Shown piece by piece: positions 8,041-21,178 of a DNA stretch of 64,000 bases. Below the pieces are notes generated by a model, which was not told the origin of the DNA, did not search any database, and was given only the letters and a program-made list of their open reading frames with translations. This DNA is from Donghicola eburneus (GTDB lineage Bacteria > Pseudomonadota > Alphaproteobacteria > Rhodobacterales > Rhodobacteraceae), in assembly GCF_900115865.1 (NCBI RefSeq), contig NZ_FOXY01000003.1, positions 62,001 to 126,000 of the forward strand, read 5' to 3'. Position 1 is the first letter of the stretch. Every line of letters begins with the position of its first letter. The translations under genes were made by a program, and so were the position numbers.

Positions 8041-8874
8041 ATGGAAACGATTTCGGAAAACCGGTGCTTTGGCGGCGTGCAAGGGGTCTATTCCCACGAT
8101 AGCGCGGTGACTGGCGGCAAGATGACATTCGGTCTGTTCCTGCCCGAAGAGGCAGAGCATGGCAGCGTGCCGCTTCTGTGGTACCTGTCGGGTCTGACTT
8201 GCACCCATGAAAATGCCATGACCAAAGCGGGCGCGCAGGCTTGGGCCGCTGAACACGGGATCGCTCTGTGTTTCCCCGACACTTCGCCCCGCGGCGAAGG
8301 TGTGGCGAATGATGACGCCTATGATCTGGGGCAGGGCGCGGGGTTCTATGTGAACGCGACCCAAGACCCTTGGAAGCCGCATTTCCAGATGTGGGACTAC
8401 ATTGCCGAAGAACTGCCGCGCGTCGTGGACCACAACTTTGCCGTCGATCCCGACCGCCAGTCGATCACGGGCCATTCTATGGGCGGCCACGGTGCCCTGA
8501 CGCTCGCGATGTCCTTGCCCGGCCGTTACGCGTCTGTTTCGGCGTTCTCGCCTATCGCGAACCCGACCCAAAGCGACTGGGGCCGCAAACAGCTAGGAGC
8601 CTATTTGGGGTCCGATGAAGAGGCGTGGAAGGCACATGACTCCAGCCTGCTGATGCTGGATCGTGGCTTTGACGGCTCTGTGCTGGTTGATCAGGGCGCC
8701 AGCGACCAATTTCTTGAGCTCTTGAAACCCGAAGCTCTTGCGCACGCCATGGCGGCGCGCCGTCAGGATGGCGCATTCCGCATGCAAAAGGGCTATGACC
8801 ACAGCTATTTCTTCGTCTCGACCTTTATGGAAGAGCACGTGGCCTTCCACGCAGAGGCGCTTTACGCCCTATGA
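8041..8874 (+). CDS. fghA: S-formylglutathione hydrolase
   Basis: A 277-residue alpha/beta hydrolase that splits S-formylglutathione to formate and glutathione, the second step of glutathione-dependent formaldehyde oxidation. Nucleophile Ser146 lies in GHSMGGHG; the other family marks are [15 protein letters not shown] (oxyanion hole region), PDTSPRG, and [10 protein letters not shown] with the catalytic histidine. Length is standard for the family. AAGGAAG precedes the ATG. The partner formaldehyde dehydrogenase is not in the window. The stop overlaps the next start by four bases (ATGA). Confidence 0.95.
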   Translation: METISENRCFGGVQGVYSHDSAVTGGKMTFGLFLPEEAEHGSVPLLWYLSGLTCTHENAMTKAGAQAWAAEHGIALCFPDTSPRGEGVANDDAYDLGQGAGFYVNATQDPWKPHFQMWDYIAEELPRVVDHNFAVDPDRQSITGHSMGGHGALTLAMSLPGRYASVSAFSPIANPTQSDWGRKQLGAYLGSDEEAWKAHDSSLLMLDRGFDGSVLVDQGASDQFLELLKPEALAHAMAARRQDGAFRMQKGYDHSYFFVSTFMEEHVAFHAEALYAL

Positions 8875-9320
8875 TCTACGTGGACGCGGACGCCTGTCCG
8901 GTGAAAGACGAAGTCGAGCGCATTGCCACGCGGCACAAGACCGAGGTGGCAATGGTCTGCAACGGGGGGCTCCGCCCCTCGCAAAACCCACTGATCCAAC
9001 TCGTCATCGTGCCCGAGGGGCCAGACGTCGCGGATATGTGGATTGCAGATCGGGCGCAGACGGGCGACGTGGTCATCACAAATGATATCCCGTTGGCGGC
9101 GAAATGCGTGCCTGCGGGGGCGATCGTCATCAAGCCCAACGGCGAATTTCTGACGGCTGCGAATGTGGGCAATGCGCTGGCAACCCGCGATCTTATGACC
9201 GACCTGCGCGCCGCCGACCCGTTCCGACAAGGGGGCGGCAAAGGGTTCACCAAGGCAGACCGATCCCGCTTTCTGAATGCACTGGAAGACGCGCTGCGCC
9301 GCGTGAAACGCAAAGGATAA
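8871..9320 (+). CDS. DUF188 (YaiI/YqxD family) protein
   Basis: A 149-residue conserved protein with a PIN-like fold. It starts with the family signature [17 protein letters not shown] and carries [14 protein letters not shown] and [23 protein letters not shown]. Biochemical function is not settled; nuclease activity has been guessed from the fold. It overlaps fghA by four bases, so it is translationally coupled, and is followed three bases later by a HAD gene. Confidence 0.92.
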   Translation: MIYVDADACPVKDEVERIATRHKTEVAMVCNGGLRPSQNPLIQLVIVPEGPDVADMWIADRAQTGDVVITNDIPLAAKCVPAGAIVIKPNGEFLTAANVGNALATRDLMTDLRAADPFRQGGGKGFTKADRSRFLNALEDALRRVKRKG

Positions 9321-9323
9321 TCC

Positions 9324-9944
9324 ATGACCCCCGAAGCTGTGGTTTTCGACATCGGCAACGTCTTGATCGAATGGCAACCAGAGCGCCACTTCGACAAGGT
9401 GATCGGAGAGGAACGTCGTAAAGAACTGTTCGCCGCCGTGGATCTGCACGCAATGAACGATCAGGTAGACCGGGGCGCAAACTTTCACGAATTGCTGGCC
9501 TCTATGGCGGATCAGCACCCTGAATGGCGCGAAGAATTGGGTATCTGGCACGACCAGTGGATCGAGATGGCCAGCCCCGAAATCCCACACTCCGTCCGAC
9601 TTCTGCGCGCATTGCGAGCCAAAGGTGTGCCTGTATTCGCGCTGACCAATTTCGGTGTTCAGACGTTTGAAATCGCCGAGCCCGTCTACCCGTTCCTGAC
9701 GGAATTCGACAAACGCTACATCTCGGGCCACATGCAGGTGATCAAGCCCGAGGCCCGCATCTACGAAATGGTTGAAGATGACTGCGGTGTTGCGCCTGCC
9801 GGTTTGCTGTTCGCAGACGACCGCACGGATAACATTGAGATGGCGGCGTCGCGCGGGTGGCAAACGCACTTGTTCACCGGCCCCCAAGGCTGGGCCGACT
9901 GTCTGGTGGCCAAGGGCCTTTTGACCGAGGAAGAAGCTGTATGA
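9324..9944 (+). CDS. HAD superfamily hydrolase (haloacid dehalogenase/YihX-like)
   Basis: A 206-residue HAD subfamily IA protein. Motif I is VVFDIGNVLIEWQPERHF, motif II is FALTNFG, and the C-terminal motifs are KPEARIYEM and LLFADDRTDNIEMAASRGW. The IGNVLIEW form of motif I resembles YihX-like phosphatases that act on sugar phosphates. It is the third gene of a packed run starting with fghA, and its stop overlaps the next start (ATGA). Confidence 0.88.
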   Translation: MTPEAVVFDIGNVLIEWQPERHFDKVIGEERRKELFAAVDLHAMNDQVDRGANFHELLASMADQHPEWREELGIWHDQWIEMASPEIPHSVRLLRALRAKGVPVFALTNFGVQTFEIAEPVYPFLTEFDKRYISGHMQVIKPEARIYEMVEDDCGVAPAGLLFADDRTDNIEMAASRGWQTHLFTGPQGWADCLVAKGLLTEEEAV

Positions 9945-10855
9945 CACCTGCCATCGTTCCGTTCGAAGCCGACGCCTATCTGGACTGGGTCGCCCTGACC
10001 GACGCTATGTGGCAGGCGCACAGCCTGCCAAAGGCACAGATTTCGGACAGCTTCCTGTATCGGGGCGATGACACTCTGCTGCTGCGCTCCGCGTGGATCA
10101 ATGGACTGGGATTGGCGGTCAAGGCCGCGACGGTGTTCCCCGAAAACCCAGCCTCTGACTTGCCCCGCGTAAATGGCGGCGTGTCGCTGTTCGGCGATGA
10201 TCATGGTCTGCTCGAGGCCGTGGTGGACTTCCATCTGGTGACCAAGTGGAAAACTGCGGGCGACAGCCTGCTGGCCGCCCGCCGTCTGGCGCGGCCCGAC
10301 AGCCGGAACATCCTGATCATCGGGGCAGGGACTGTAGGCACGAACATGATTGACGCCTATGCCAGCGCCTTCCCCGACGCTGAATTCACCGTCTGGAACC
10401 GCACCACGGCCCGTGCCACTGAAATGGCCGCCGGTATTCCGGGCCTGCAAGTCGCGACCGACTTGCCCGAAGCGGTTGCAGAGGCCGACATCATCTGCTG
10501 TGCCACCATGAGCACAGAGCCGGTGCTAAAGGGCGCATGGCTGCAACCTGGCCAGCACGTGGACCTGATCGGCGCCTACCGCCCCGACATGCGCGAGGCT
10601 GATACCGAGGCCCTGACGCGGGCGCGGCTGTTCGTGGACAGCCGTGATACGGCGATCGACCACATTGGCGAGTTGAAGCTGCCCATCGCTGCGGAGGAAA
10701 TCACGCCTGACCATGTGATCGCGGACTTCTACGATGGCGATGCCTTTGCCCGTCAAACGCCCGAAGAGATCACCATCTGCAAGAACGGCGGCGGCGCGCA
10801 TTTGGACCTAATGGTCAGCCGTTACATTCTGGACGCGTGGCGCGCAGCACAATGA
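9941..10855 (+). CDS. Ornithine cyclodeaminase/mu-crystallin family protein
   Basis: A 304-residue NAD(P)-dependent protein with a Rossmann motif (ILIIGAGTVGTNMIDAY) and the mu-crystallin-type N-terminal half. Family enzymes include ornithine cyclodeaminase, alanine dehydrogenase and small imine reductases, so the exact reaction is open. The start at 9941 overlaps the stop of the HAD gene by four bases; an in-frame start at 9857 inside that gene is rejected. It ends the fghA run and is followed by a compact hairpin terminator shared with the convergent MFS gene. Confidence 0.85.
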   Translation: MTPAIVPFEADAYLDWVALTDAMWQAHSLPKAQISDSFLYRGDDTLLLRSAWINGLGLAVKAATVFPENPASDLPRVNGGVSLFGDDHGLLEAVVDFHLVTKWKTAGDSLLAARRLARPDSRNILIIGAGTVGTNMIDAYASAFPDAEFTVWNRTTARATEMAAGIPGLQVATDLPEAVAEADIICCATMSTEPVLKGAWLQPGQHVDLIGAYRPDMREADTEALTRARLFVDSRDTAIDHIGELKLPIAAEEITPDHVIADFYDGDAFARQTPEEITICKNGGGAHLDLMVSRYILDAWRAAQ

Positions 10856-10858
10856 CAA

Positions 10859-10876
10859 AGGGGCCCGAAGGCCCCT
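10859..10876. terminator. Hairpin between convergent genes
   Basis: AGGGGCC, loop CGAA, GGCCCCT: a 7-bp stem with a four-base loop that reads UUCG on the minus strand. It lies between the convergent ornithine cyclodeaminase-like and MFS genes. The minus-strand tail TTTGTCATT is moderately U-rich; the plus-strand tail is not. A bidirectional terminator is likely but not certain. Confidence 0.6.
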
Positions 10877-10880
10877 GATG

Positions 10881-12116
10881 TTACGCTGCCAGCTGAATGC
10901 GCTTTTCTTTGATGGGCAAGTGCACTAGCGCCGAGAAAGCGCCAACCCCAACACCGACCCACCAAACCGCCGTGTAGTCTCCGGTGATGTCGTACATCTT
11001 GCCCCCCAGCCAAACGCCCATGAAGCTGCCAAGCTGATGGCTGAAGAATACGATCCCATATAGCGTGCCCATGTAGCGCAGCCCGTAGAGGTGCGCGACC
11101 AGTCCAGAGGTCAGCGGCACGGTCGCCAGCCAGAGCGAGCCCATCACAAGTGAGAACAGGATCACCGTCGCAGGCGTCATCGGGAACATGATGAACGCAG
11201 CAGCCACGATGGTCCGCATCGCATAAACCCCTGCCAGCAAGTACTTCTTGGAATAGCGCTTGCCCAGATATCCGGCCAAGAGCGTCCCCGCGATATTCGC
11301 CAGACCGATCAGGCTGATCGACACCGCCCCAAGGGCGGAGGTCGTCTCGATCCCCAGCGAACTCAAGACGCCGCCTGCCGCGATAGGGCTGCACACCTCG
11401 GTCACAAAGGCCGGAAAGTGCGCGGTGACAAAAGCCAGCTGATATCCGCAGCTAAAGAACCCAAGGAAAATCATGGTGTAGCTTGGGTCGCGGAACGCAC
11501 GGCCAAGGATTTGGCCCATGCTTTCTTCTAGCTCTTTTTTAGAAGCTGGCGGTTCGACCCGCATCATCGGCAAAACCATGAGTACCGCAAGGATCGACAC
11601 CGCGAACAGCAAGAAGACCTGCTGCCACGTCATGAACCCCAGCAACCACTCAGCCAGTGGTGCGCCAAAGACTTGGCCCGCGCTGCCCGCAGCTGTCGCA
11701 ATCGCCAAAGCCATAGAGCGGTTTTCGTCACTCGCCGCGCGCCCAACCACAGCGAGGATCACGCCAAAGCCAGTACCTGCCACGCCGAAGCCGACCAAAA
11801 TCTCCAAGAACTGGTGTGCGGCGGGCGTGACCGCAAAGCTGGAGGCCACAAGGCCCGCTGCATACATCACGGCACCCAAGATGATCGCCTTGCGATCCCC
11901 TAGCCGTTCCGCGAAGGCCCCGAATAAGGGCTGTCCAATACCCCAAGCCAAGTTCTGGATCGCGATTGCCAAACTGAAGTCCGCACGCACCCAGCCAAAC
12001 TCTTCGGCGATGGGGATCTGGAACACCCCAAAGCTGGCACGAATTGCAAATCCGACCATGATCACCAGACAGCCCGCAATCAATACAGGTGTCACCAAAG
12101 GGCTGCTGCGTTCCAT
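10881..12116 (-). CDS. MFS transporter
   Basis: A 411-residue major facilitator with about twelve membrane segments and a central cytoplasmic loop (about residues 190-215, rich in charged residues). The N-terminal half has the pattern GIGQPLFGAFAERLGDRKAIILG, a form of the MFS loop 2-3 signature. The overall look (FGWVRADFSLAIAIQNLAWG) is that of the oxalate/formate antiporter-like group of monocarboxylate transporters, so a carboxylate substrate is a guess. It is monocistronic, with its own promoter and inverted repeat upstream. Confidence 0.85.
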   Translation of the reverse strand: MERSSPLVTPVLIAGCLVIMVGFAIRASFGVFQIPIAEEFGWVRADFSLAIAIQNLAWGIGQPLFGAFAERLGDRKAIILGAVMYAAGLVASSFAVTPAAHQFLEILVGFGVAGTGFGVILAVVGRAASDENRSMALAIATAAGSAGQVFGAPLAEWLLGFMTWQQVFLLFAVSILAVLMVLPMMRVEPPASKKELEESMGQILGRAFRDPSYTMIFLGFFSCGYQLAFVTAHFPAFVTEVCSPIAAGGVLSSLGIETTSALGAVSISLIGLANIAGTLLAGYLGKRYSKKYLLAGVYAMRTIVAAAFIMFPMTPATVILFSLVMGSLWLATVPLTSGLVAHLYGLRYMGTLYGIVFFSHQLGSFMGVWLGGKMYDITGDYTAVWWVGVGVGAFSALVHLPIKEKRIQLAA

Positions 12117-12133
12117 TCCGCGCTCCTGTTTTT

Positions 12134-12171
12134 CGACCGCCCGACATTAGAAGATGACAGGCGGTCGTCAA
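12134..12171 (-). promoter_or_regulatory. MFS gene promoter flanked by an inverted repeat
   Basis: On the minus strand TTGACG (12171-12166) and TAATGT (12149-12144) are 16 bases apart. CGACCGCC at 12134-12141 and GGCGGTCG at 12160-12167 are perfect 8-base inverted copies, one overlapping the -35 box and the other just past the -10 box. The arrangement suits an operator for an unlinked regulator. The repeat has no T-tail on the relevant strand, so it is not a good terminator for the upstream acidic-repeat gene. Confidence 0.45.
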
Positions 12172-12200
12172 ATCAAGGATTGTGATGGGCCAGCCCGTGG

Positions 12201-16565
<4,365 letters not shown>

Positions 16566-16594
16566 TTTCGGTGCTCCTGCCGCTTTGCTTCCAT

Positions 16595-16611
16595 TTGGCA
16601 TGGCACTTGCA
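16595..16611 (+). promoter_or_regulatory. Sigma-54 promoter of the flgB operon
   Basis: TTGGCATGGCACTTGCA matches the sigma-54 consensus YTGGCACGRNNNTTGCW at 16 of 17 positions, with GG and GC ten bases apart. The expected transcript start is near 16622, about 50 bases before flgB. With a dedicated rpoN and two enhancer-binding proteins in the same cluster, this is very likely the main promoter of the flg operon. Confidence 0.85.
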
Positions 16612-16624
16612 ATTCCCAGACCAG
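16608..16624 (-). promoter_or_regulatory. Possible divergent sigma-54 site for the acidic-repeat gene
   Basis: Read on the minus strand, CTGGTCTGGGAATTGCA has GG and GC ten bases apart and matches 14 of 17 consensus positions; the -24 box lacks the usual CAC. It shares the TTGCA bases with the flgB promoter on the other strand. The predicted start near 16597 would leave a 30-base leader before the acidic-repeat gene. Confidence 0.4.
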
Positions 16625-16673
16625 AACGGCCGCAACGCCGAACTTTTTAGAAAGAAAGTCAACGAGGACCGGA

Positions 16674-17057
16674 ATGACGGGTATACGCGACCATATCAGC
16701 CTACACGCAGATGCGTTGGTGCTGCGTGAGCGCCGCAATAATGTCCTTGCCTCTAATATCGCGAACGCCGCAACGCCGGGGTTCAAGGCACGGGACATCG
16801 ACTTCGCCAGCGCACTGGACCGTGCGCAGGGTGTAGGCAATTTGCGTGCCAGTGATGATCAACATTTCACTGTCGGGGGCGGGCTGGCCCAAGGTCTGGG
16901 ATATCGCCAGAACCTGAACCCCGCTCTGGATGGCAACACCGTCGAACTGGCGGTTGAGCAAATGGAATTCTCGGAAAATACCCAACGGTACCAAGCTACG
17001 CTGACCTTGCTGAACCGCAAGATCGCCGGCCTGAACCAAGCGATCCGTGGAGAATAA
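16674..17057 (+). CDS. flgB: Flagellar basal-body rod protein FlgB
   Basis: A 127-residue proximal rod subunit, exported through the flagellar type III system. The rod-family N-terminal signature is [23 protein letters not shown], and the C-terminal amphipathic helix region is [26 protein letters not shown] precedes the ATG. It is the first gene of the flg operon behind the sigma-54 site at 16595, and flgC begins two bases after its stop. Confidence 0.95.
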   Translation: MTGIRDHISLHADALVLRERRNNVLASNIANAATPGFKARDIDFASALDRAQGVGNLRASDDQHFTVGGGLAQGLGYRQNLNPALDGNTVELAVEQMEFSENTQRYQATLTLLNRKIAGLNQAIRGE

Positions 17058-17059
17058 TC

Positions 17060-17476
17060 ATGTCGTCGATCAACAACGTATATGATGTAGCCGCCCGTTC
17101 GATGTCATCGCAGATGACACGTCTGAACACGATTGCATCGAACATCGCAAACGCGGGCTCTGTCTCAACCACAGAGGATGGCGCGTTTCGCGCAATCCGC
17201 CCGGTATTCGAAATCGACTACGCCGCCGATGTCCGCGAGAGCGGTCTGTCGACCACCAGCGTCAGCGACATCGTTTCGCTGGACCGCGAACCTGCCAAGG
17301 TTTTCCGTCCCGACCATCCGCTCGCGAATGAAGACGGCTTTGTCTACGAGGCTGCGGTCAACGTCGACGAAGAGATGGTCGAAATGACCGAAGCCAGCCG
17401 TCAGTACCAGAACACCCTCGAGGTCGTCTCGACCCTGCGCACCCTGATGTCGCGCACGGTCAAGATGGGCCAGTAA
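17060..17476 (+). CDS. flgC: Flagellar basal-body rod protein FlgC
   Basis: A 138-residue proximal rod subunit. The N-terminal rod motif is LNTIASNIANAGSVSTTEDGAF and the C-terminal domain is EMVEMTEASRQYQNTLEVVSTLR, both typical of FlgC. Length is standard. It lies two bases after flgB and is followed by flgD with GGAGAG upstream. Confidence 0.95.
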   Translation: MSSINNVYDVAARSMSSQMTRLNTIASNIANAGSVSTTEDGAFRAIRPVFEIDYAADVRESGLSTTSVSDIVSLDREPAKVFRPDHPLANEDGFVYEAAVNVDEEMVEMTEASRQYQNTLEVVSTLRTLMSRTVKMGQ

Positions 17477-17499
17477 CGCTGCAATCAGGAGAGACCTAG

Positions 17500-18189
17500 A
17501 TGAGCACAGTCAGCGGCGCATATGCAAACATTTCGGGGGTCCGTGAATATGACACGGAGAGCCTCAAGACGAATGTCGCCCCGAATAACAAGGATCTGGG
17601 GCAGGAGGATTTCCTGACCCTGATGACAACCCAGCTGCAGAACCAAGACCCGTTTGCCCCGATGGAAAATGGGGACTTCTTGGCGCAGATGGCGCAGTTC
17701 AGCTCGGTCGCGGGTCTGGATCGGATCAACGAAACCCTTGGCGATATGTCCAGCGAGTTGAACAGTGGCCGGATCGCGACCGCATCCTCGTTGCTGGGTC
17801 AGAGCGTTCTGGTGCCGGGGACCATCGCCCGCCCCGATGCGCAGGGTGAAATTCACGGTGTGGTCGATCTGGCCGAAGCCGCAAACAATGTCACGGTGAC
17901 GTTCCTCGACAGTAATAACTCTACCATCCTGCACAAAGAGCAGCTTGGCGGTCAGCGCCCGGGTCTGGTTGGTTTCGACTGGACGGATGTGCCGGATAAC
18001 ATCGTGAACAGCCACGGATCGGTCCGCGTCTCTGTTGAGGTGACGACCGATGAAGGAACACAGGTGATAGGCCCCTCGGTCTACGCCCGCGTGATGGGGG
18101 TCCAGATGCCGACCGATGGCAGCGATATGACCCTGAATGTCGAAGACTATGGTGAACGCAACTACTTGGAAATCAGCGCGCTGCGTTGA
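17500..18189 (+). CDS. flgD: Flagellar hook capping protein FlgD
   Basis: A 229-residue hook-cap protein needed for hook assembly and then shed. The N-terminal export and capping region contains LGQEDFLTLMTTQLQNQDPFAPMENGDFLAQMAQFS, the hallmark of FlgD, here in residues about 29-66. The rest is the FlgD Ig-like/tudor-like C-terminal domain. Length is typical. AGGAGAG lies before the ATG. Confidence 0.95.
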   Translation: MSTVSGAYANISGVREYDTESLKTNVAPNNKDLGQEDFLTLMTTQLQNQDPFAPMENGDFLAQMAQFSSVAGLDRINETLGDMSSELNSGRIATASSLLGQSVLVPGTIARPDAQGEIHGVVDLAEAANNVTVTFLDSNNSTILHKEQLGGQRPGLVGFDWTDVPDNIVNSHGSVRVSVEVTTDEGTQVIGPSVYARVMGVQMPTDGSDMTLNVEDYGERNYLEISALR

Positions 18190-18249
18190 TCTCCAACCCC
18201 TCTGAACGCCCCCCAATTCCCGCTCGAACGCCTAAGATAGGAGAGCCCA

Positions 18250-19500
18250 ATGTCCGCACTTACCGCCCTGACAGGTCTGCACGCAGCGCAGGCTGACATC
18301 GCGAATACGTCGAACAACATCGCCAACGTAAACACCGTCGGCTACCACAAGAGCCGCACAGAATTTGCGGACCTTTACTCGACCCCGCCGTTCTCGGACC
18401 CCAAGAAACAGACCGGTCTAGGTACCCGTCTGGCGCATGTGGGCAAGAGCTTCAACCAAGGCTCGTTCGAGCAGACCGGTAATACACTGGACCTTGCTAT
18501 TCAGGGTCAGGGCTTCTTTGCGCTGCAGCCTGAAAAGGATAACGGCGAAATGAGCTTTAGCCGCGCTGGTTCCTTTGGTCTGAACTCTGATGGCAACGTG
18601 GTGAACGCAGGCGGTAGCTTCATGCTGAGCTATCCCAGCGCCGAAGATGGCACCGTGCTGTCGAAATCAATCATTCAGCCCCTGAACGTACCGTCGTTCC
18701 GCGGCAATCCCACCGCCACTTCAAACACTTCGGTCACATTGGCGGTACCAACTGGATCGAAGTCGCAGGGCACGCAGGACGCAGTACCTGCAACCAATGC
18801 ATTCGACCCCGATGACAACACCAGCTACGCCTTCACCTCGCCCTTCTCGATCTTTAACGACGAGGGCATCGCCCAAGAGGCCGAGCTGTACTTTGTGATG
18901 ACCGACATCCCCGATGCGACCAACACTGAGACCCGCTACGAAGTTCACATGTCGGTGGATGGCGTACCCTTCACGCCTGCAAGCCCTCTGACTGTTGCGT
19001 TCGATGAATCGGGTGTACAGATCGAAGGCGAAGATCCGATCGCGTTCACCAGTGACGGCCGTACCATCAATCTGGATTTCGCGGACTCGTCGATGCTGGC
19101 AGACGATTTCGCTGTCGTCACTCTGGAGCATGACGGCGAGGCGCCGCGCGGTCTGTCGAACTTGGAAGTGGATGGCAACGGCATCGTCTGGGCGAACTAC
19201 TCGGGCACTGAAACCATTGCTTTGGGTCAGGTGGTGTTGGCGAACTTCACGAACCTGAATGGTCTGTCTCCGGTCGGTGACTCATCCTACAAAGCAACCG
19301 CGACCTCGGGCGAGCCCTATTACGGTCAGTCCGGTATCAGCGGCTTTGGTAACATCCGCGCAGGCTCGCTGGAGCAAGCGAACGTCGATCTGACATCTGA
19401 ACTGGTCGAACTGATTGCTGCACAGCGGAACTATCAGGCCTCGGCCAAGGCGCTAGAGACCTCGAACTCGCTGTCGCAGACCATCCTCCAGCTGCGCTAA
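18250..19500 (+). CDS. flgE: Flagellar hook protein FlgE
   Basis: A 416-residue hook subunit. The N-terminus has the axial family pattern MSALTALTGLHAAQADIANTSNNIANVNTVGYH (split here by short variation), the middle has LDLAIQGQGFFAL, and the C-terminus ends with VDLTSELVELIAAQRNYQAS and a heptad helix. The length is normal for FlgE and too long for FlgF/FlgG. AGGAGAG precedes the start. Confidence 0.95.
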   Translation: MSALTALTGLHAAQADIANTSNNIANVNTVGYHKSRTEFADLYSTPPFSDPKKQTGLGTRLAHVGKSFNQGSFEQTGNTLDLAIQGQGFFALQPEKDNGEMSFSRAGSFGLNSDGNVVNAGGSFMLSYPSAEDGTVLSKSIIQPLNVPSFRGNPTATSNTSVTLAVPTGSKSQGTQDAVPATNAFDPDDNTSYAFTSPFSIFNDEGIAQEAELYFVMTDIPDATNTETRYEVHMSVDGVPFTPASPLTVAFDESGVQIEGEDPIAFTSDGRTINLDFADSSMLADDFAVVTLEHDGEAPRGLSNLEVDGNGIVWANYSGTETIALGQVVLANFTNLNGLSPVGDSSYKATATSGEPYYGQSGISGFGNIRAGSLEQANVDLTSELVELIAAQRNYQASAKALETSNSLSQTILQLR

Positions 19501-19534
19501 AGCGCTCTTTCCGCTGACTAAAGGAACCTGATCC

Positions 19535-20296
19535 ATGGACCGCTTGATTTATACTGCGCTGAACTCTCTGCATAACCGCCGAGACAGCAACGTGACCCAA
19601 GCCCAGAACTTGGCCAACATGAATGTCCCCGGCTATCGCGCTGACTTGGACAACCCTGGTGGTACACGGTTCGCAGCAGCCTTGGATCAGGCCAGCGTTC
19701 GCGCATTCCAGCTGGAAAAAGGGCCAGCTGGTTTCTCCGAAGACAGCGGATTTCTGGATAAGACTGACAACTTACTGGACGTTGCCATCGCGGATCAGGG
19801 GTACTTCTTTATGAAGCCTGACAACGGTGGTCCGCCCGCCCTAACCCGCCGCGGGGACCTTGCGGTGGGCAATGACGGCATCCTGCGCAATGGCGCAGGC
19901 GAAGAGATGTTGAACGCGCAGATGCAGCCGATCAATATCCCGCCCTTCCGCCAGATCGTTATCAACGAAATCGGCGAGATTATCATCGAACCAATTGATG
20001 GCGCCCCGGGCGAACAGCTAAATATTGGCGCTCTGGCCACAACGATGCCGCCCGAAGGAACGCTTCAAAAGGGTTTAGACGGACATATCCGTAACAAGGA
20101 CGGCACAATGCCTCCAGTAGATCAGCAGGCCAAGGTTCTGCAAGGGACACTGGAGCGGTCCAACGTCAACCCGATCGACGAGCTGCTGGCAACCATTGAA
20201 AACCAACGTGGTTTTGAGTTCGGGATGAAAATGATCGCCGAAACTCAGAAGATCGACGAAGCCGGCGCCAGCCTGATGCAGGCTCCAATGGAATAA
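19535..20296 (+). CDS. flgF: Flagellar rod protein FlgF
   Basis: A 253-residue rod subunit of the FlgF/FlgG type. It begins MDRLIYTALNSLHN, has LLDVAIADQGYFFMKP in the middle and ends with the axial motif SNVNPIDELLATIENQRGFEFGMK. The N-terminal rod motif is slightly unusual (AQNLANMNVPGYRADL). It lies 34 bases after flgE and is followed by an internal sigma-54 site before flgG. Confidence 0.93.
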   Translation: MDRLIYTALNSLHNRRDSNVTQAQNLANMNVPGYRADLDNPGGTRFAAALDQASVRAFQLEKGPAGFSEDSGFLDKTDNLLDVAIADQGYFFMKPDNGGPPALTRRGDLAVGNDGILRNGAGEEMLNAQMQPINIPPFRQIVINEIGEIIIEPIDGAPGEQLNIGALATTMPPEGTLQKGLDGHIRNKDGTMPPVDQQAKVLQGTLERSNVNPIDELLATIENQRGFEFGMKMIAETQKIDEAGASLMQAPME

Positions 20297-20327
20297 TAAC
20301 GGCACTGTGCCCGGATGTTTTAGCATC

Positions 20328-20344
20328 TTGGCACAGCTTTTGCA
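20328..20344 (+). promoter_or_regulatory. Sigma-54 promoter upstream of flgG
   Basis: TTGGCACAGCTTTTGCA matches the sigma-54 consensus at 16 of 17 positions. It lies in the 88-base flgF-flgG gap; the predicted transcript start near 20355 is 30 bases before flgG. It would give flgG and the distal genes a second entry point within the long flg operon. Confidence 0.8.
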
Positions 20345-20384
20345 GACATCTTGGTGAACCGCCACTCTTTAAGGAGCGTCCAAG

Positions 20385-21173
20385 ATGTCCAGCGCATCCA
20401 TGCACGTCGCAAAGACGGGGCTGAACGCCCAACAAGCCCGGATCCAGGTGATCTCGAACAACCTGGCGAACGTTAACACAACCGGCTTCAAGCGCGACCG
20501 CGCCAACTTCGAGACCCTACTTTATCAAACCTGGAAATCGGGTGGGGCACAGACCTCGGAAGCGACCCAGCTGACCTCGGCATCGGCCGTTGGTACCGGT
20601 GTGCGCATGGTTAACACCCAGAAGCTGCACAGTCAGGGTAGCCTCGTTAATACCGGCAATAACCTTGATATCGCGATCAACGGGCAAGGCTTCTTTCAGG
20701 TGCTGCTGCCGGACGGCCAGATTGGCTACACCCGTGACGGCACCTTTTCTCGGAACGCCGAAGGCACCATGACCACCAGCTCGGGCTACGTGGTTCAGCC
20801 AGAAATTCAGATCCCTGCGGATGCGATGGAGATCAACATTTCGGCCGACGGTATCGTCAGCGTCACCACGCCCGGTAACAACATCTATCAGGAAGTTGGC
20901 CAGCTGACTCTGGCGACGTTCTCGAACCCAGCGGGTCTTGATTCTCGAGGCGAGAACTTCCTTGTCGAAACCCCTGCCAGCGGTGCGCCCATCGTAGCGA
21001 ACCCTGTCGCGGACGGAATGGGCAGCCTGATGCAAGGCACACTCGAAAGCTCGAACGTGAACGTGGTGCAGGAATTGGTCGACATGATCGAAGCCCAACG
21101 CGCCTACGAACTGAACTCCAAATCCATCTCGGCTTCGGACGAGATGATGCAGTACCTCTCTAACAAGCTGTGA
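20385..21173 (+). CDS. flgG: Flagellar distal rod protein FlgG
   Basis: A 262-residue distal rod subunit, standard length. It carries QVISNNLANVNTTGFKRDRANFETLLYQ near the N-terminus (given here as one stretch of motif types), LDIAINGQGFFQVLLPDG in the middle and SNVNVVQELVDMIEAQRAYELNSK at the C-terminus. TAAGGAG lies before the ATG. It is downstream of its own sigma-54 site and overlaps or abuts flgH. Confidence 0.95.
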   Translation: MSSASMHVAKTGLNAQQARIQVISNNLANVNTTGFKRDRANFETLLYQTWKSGGAQTSEATQLTSASAVGTGVRMVNTQKLHSQGSLVNTGNNLDIAINGQGFFQVLLPDGQIGYTRDGTFSRNAEGTMTTSSGYVVQPEIQIPADAMEINISADGIVSVTTPGNNIYQEVGQLTLATFSNPAGLDSRGENFLVETPASGAPIVANPVADGMGSLMQGTLESSNVNVVQELVDMIEAQRAYELNSKSISASDEMMQYLSNKL

Positions 21174-21178
21174 TCCTC

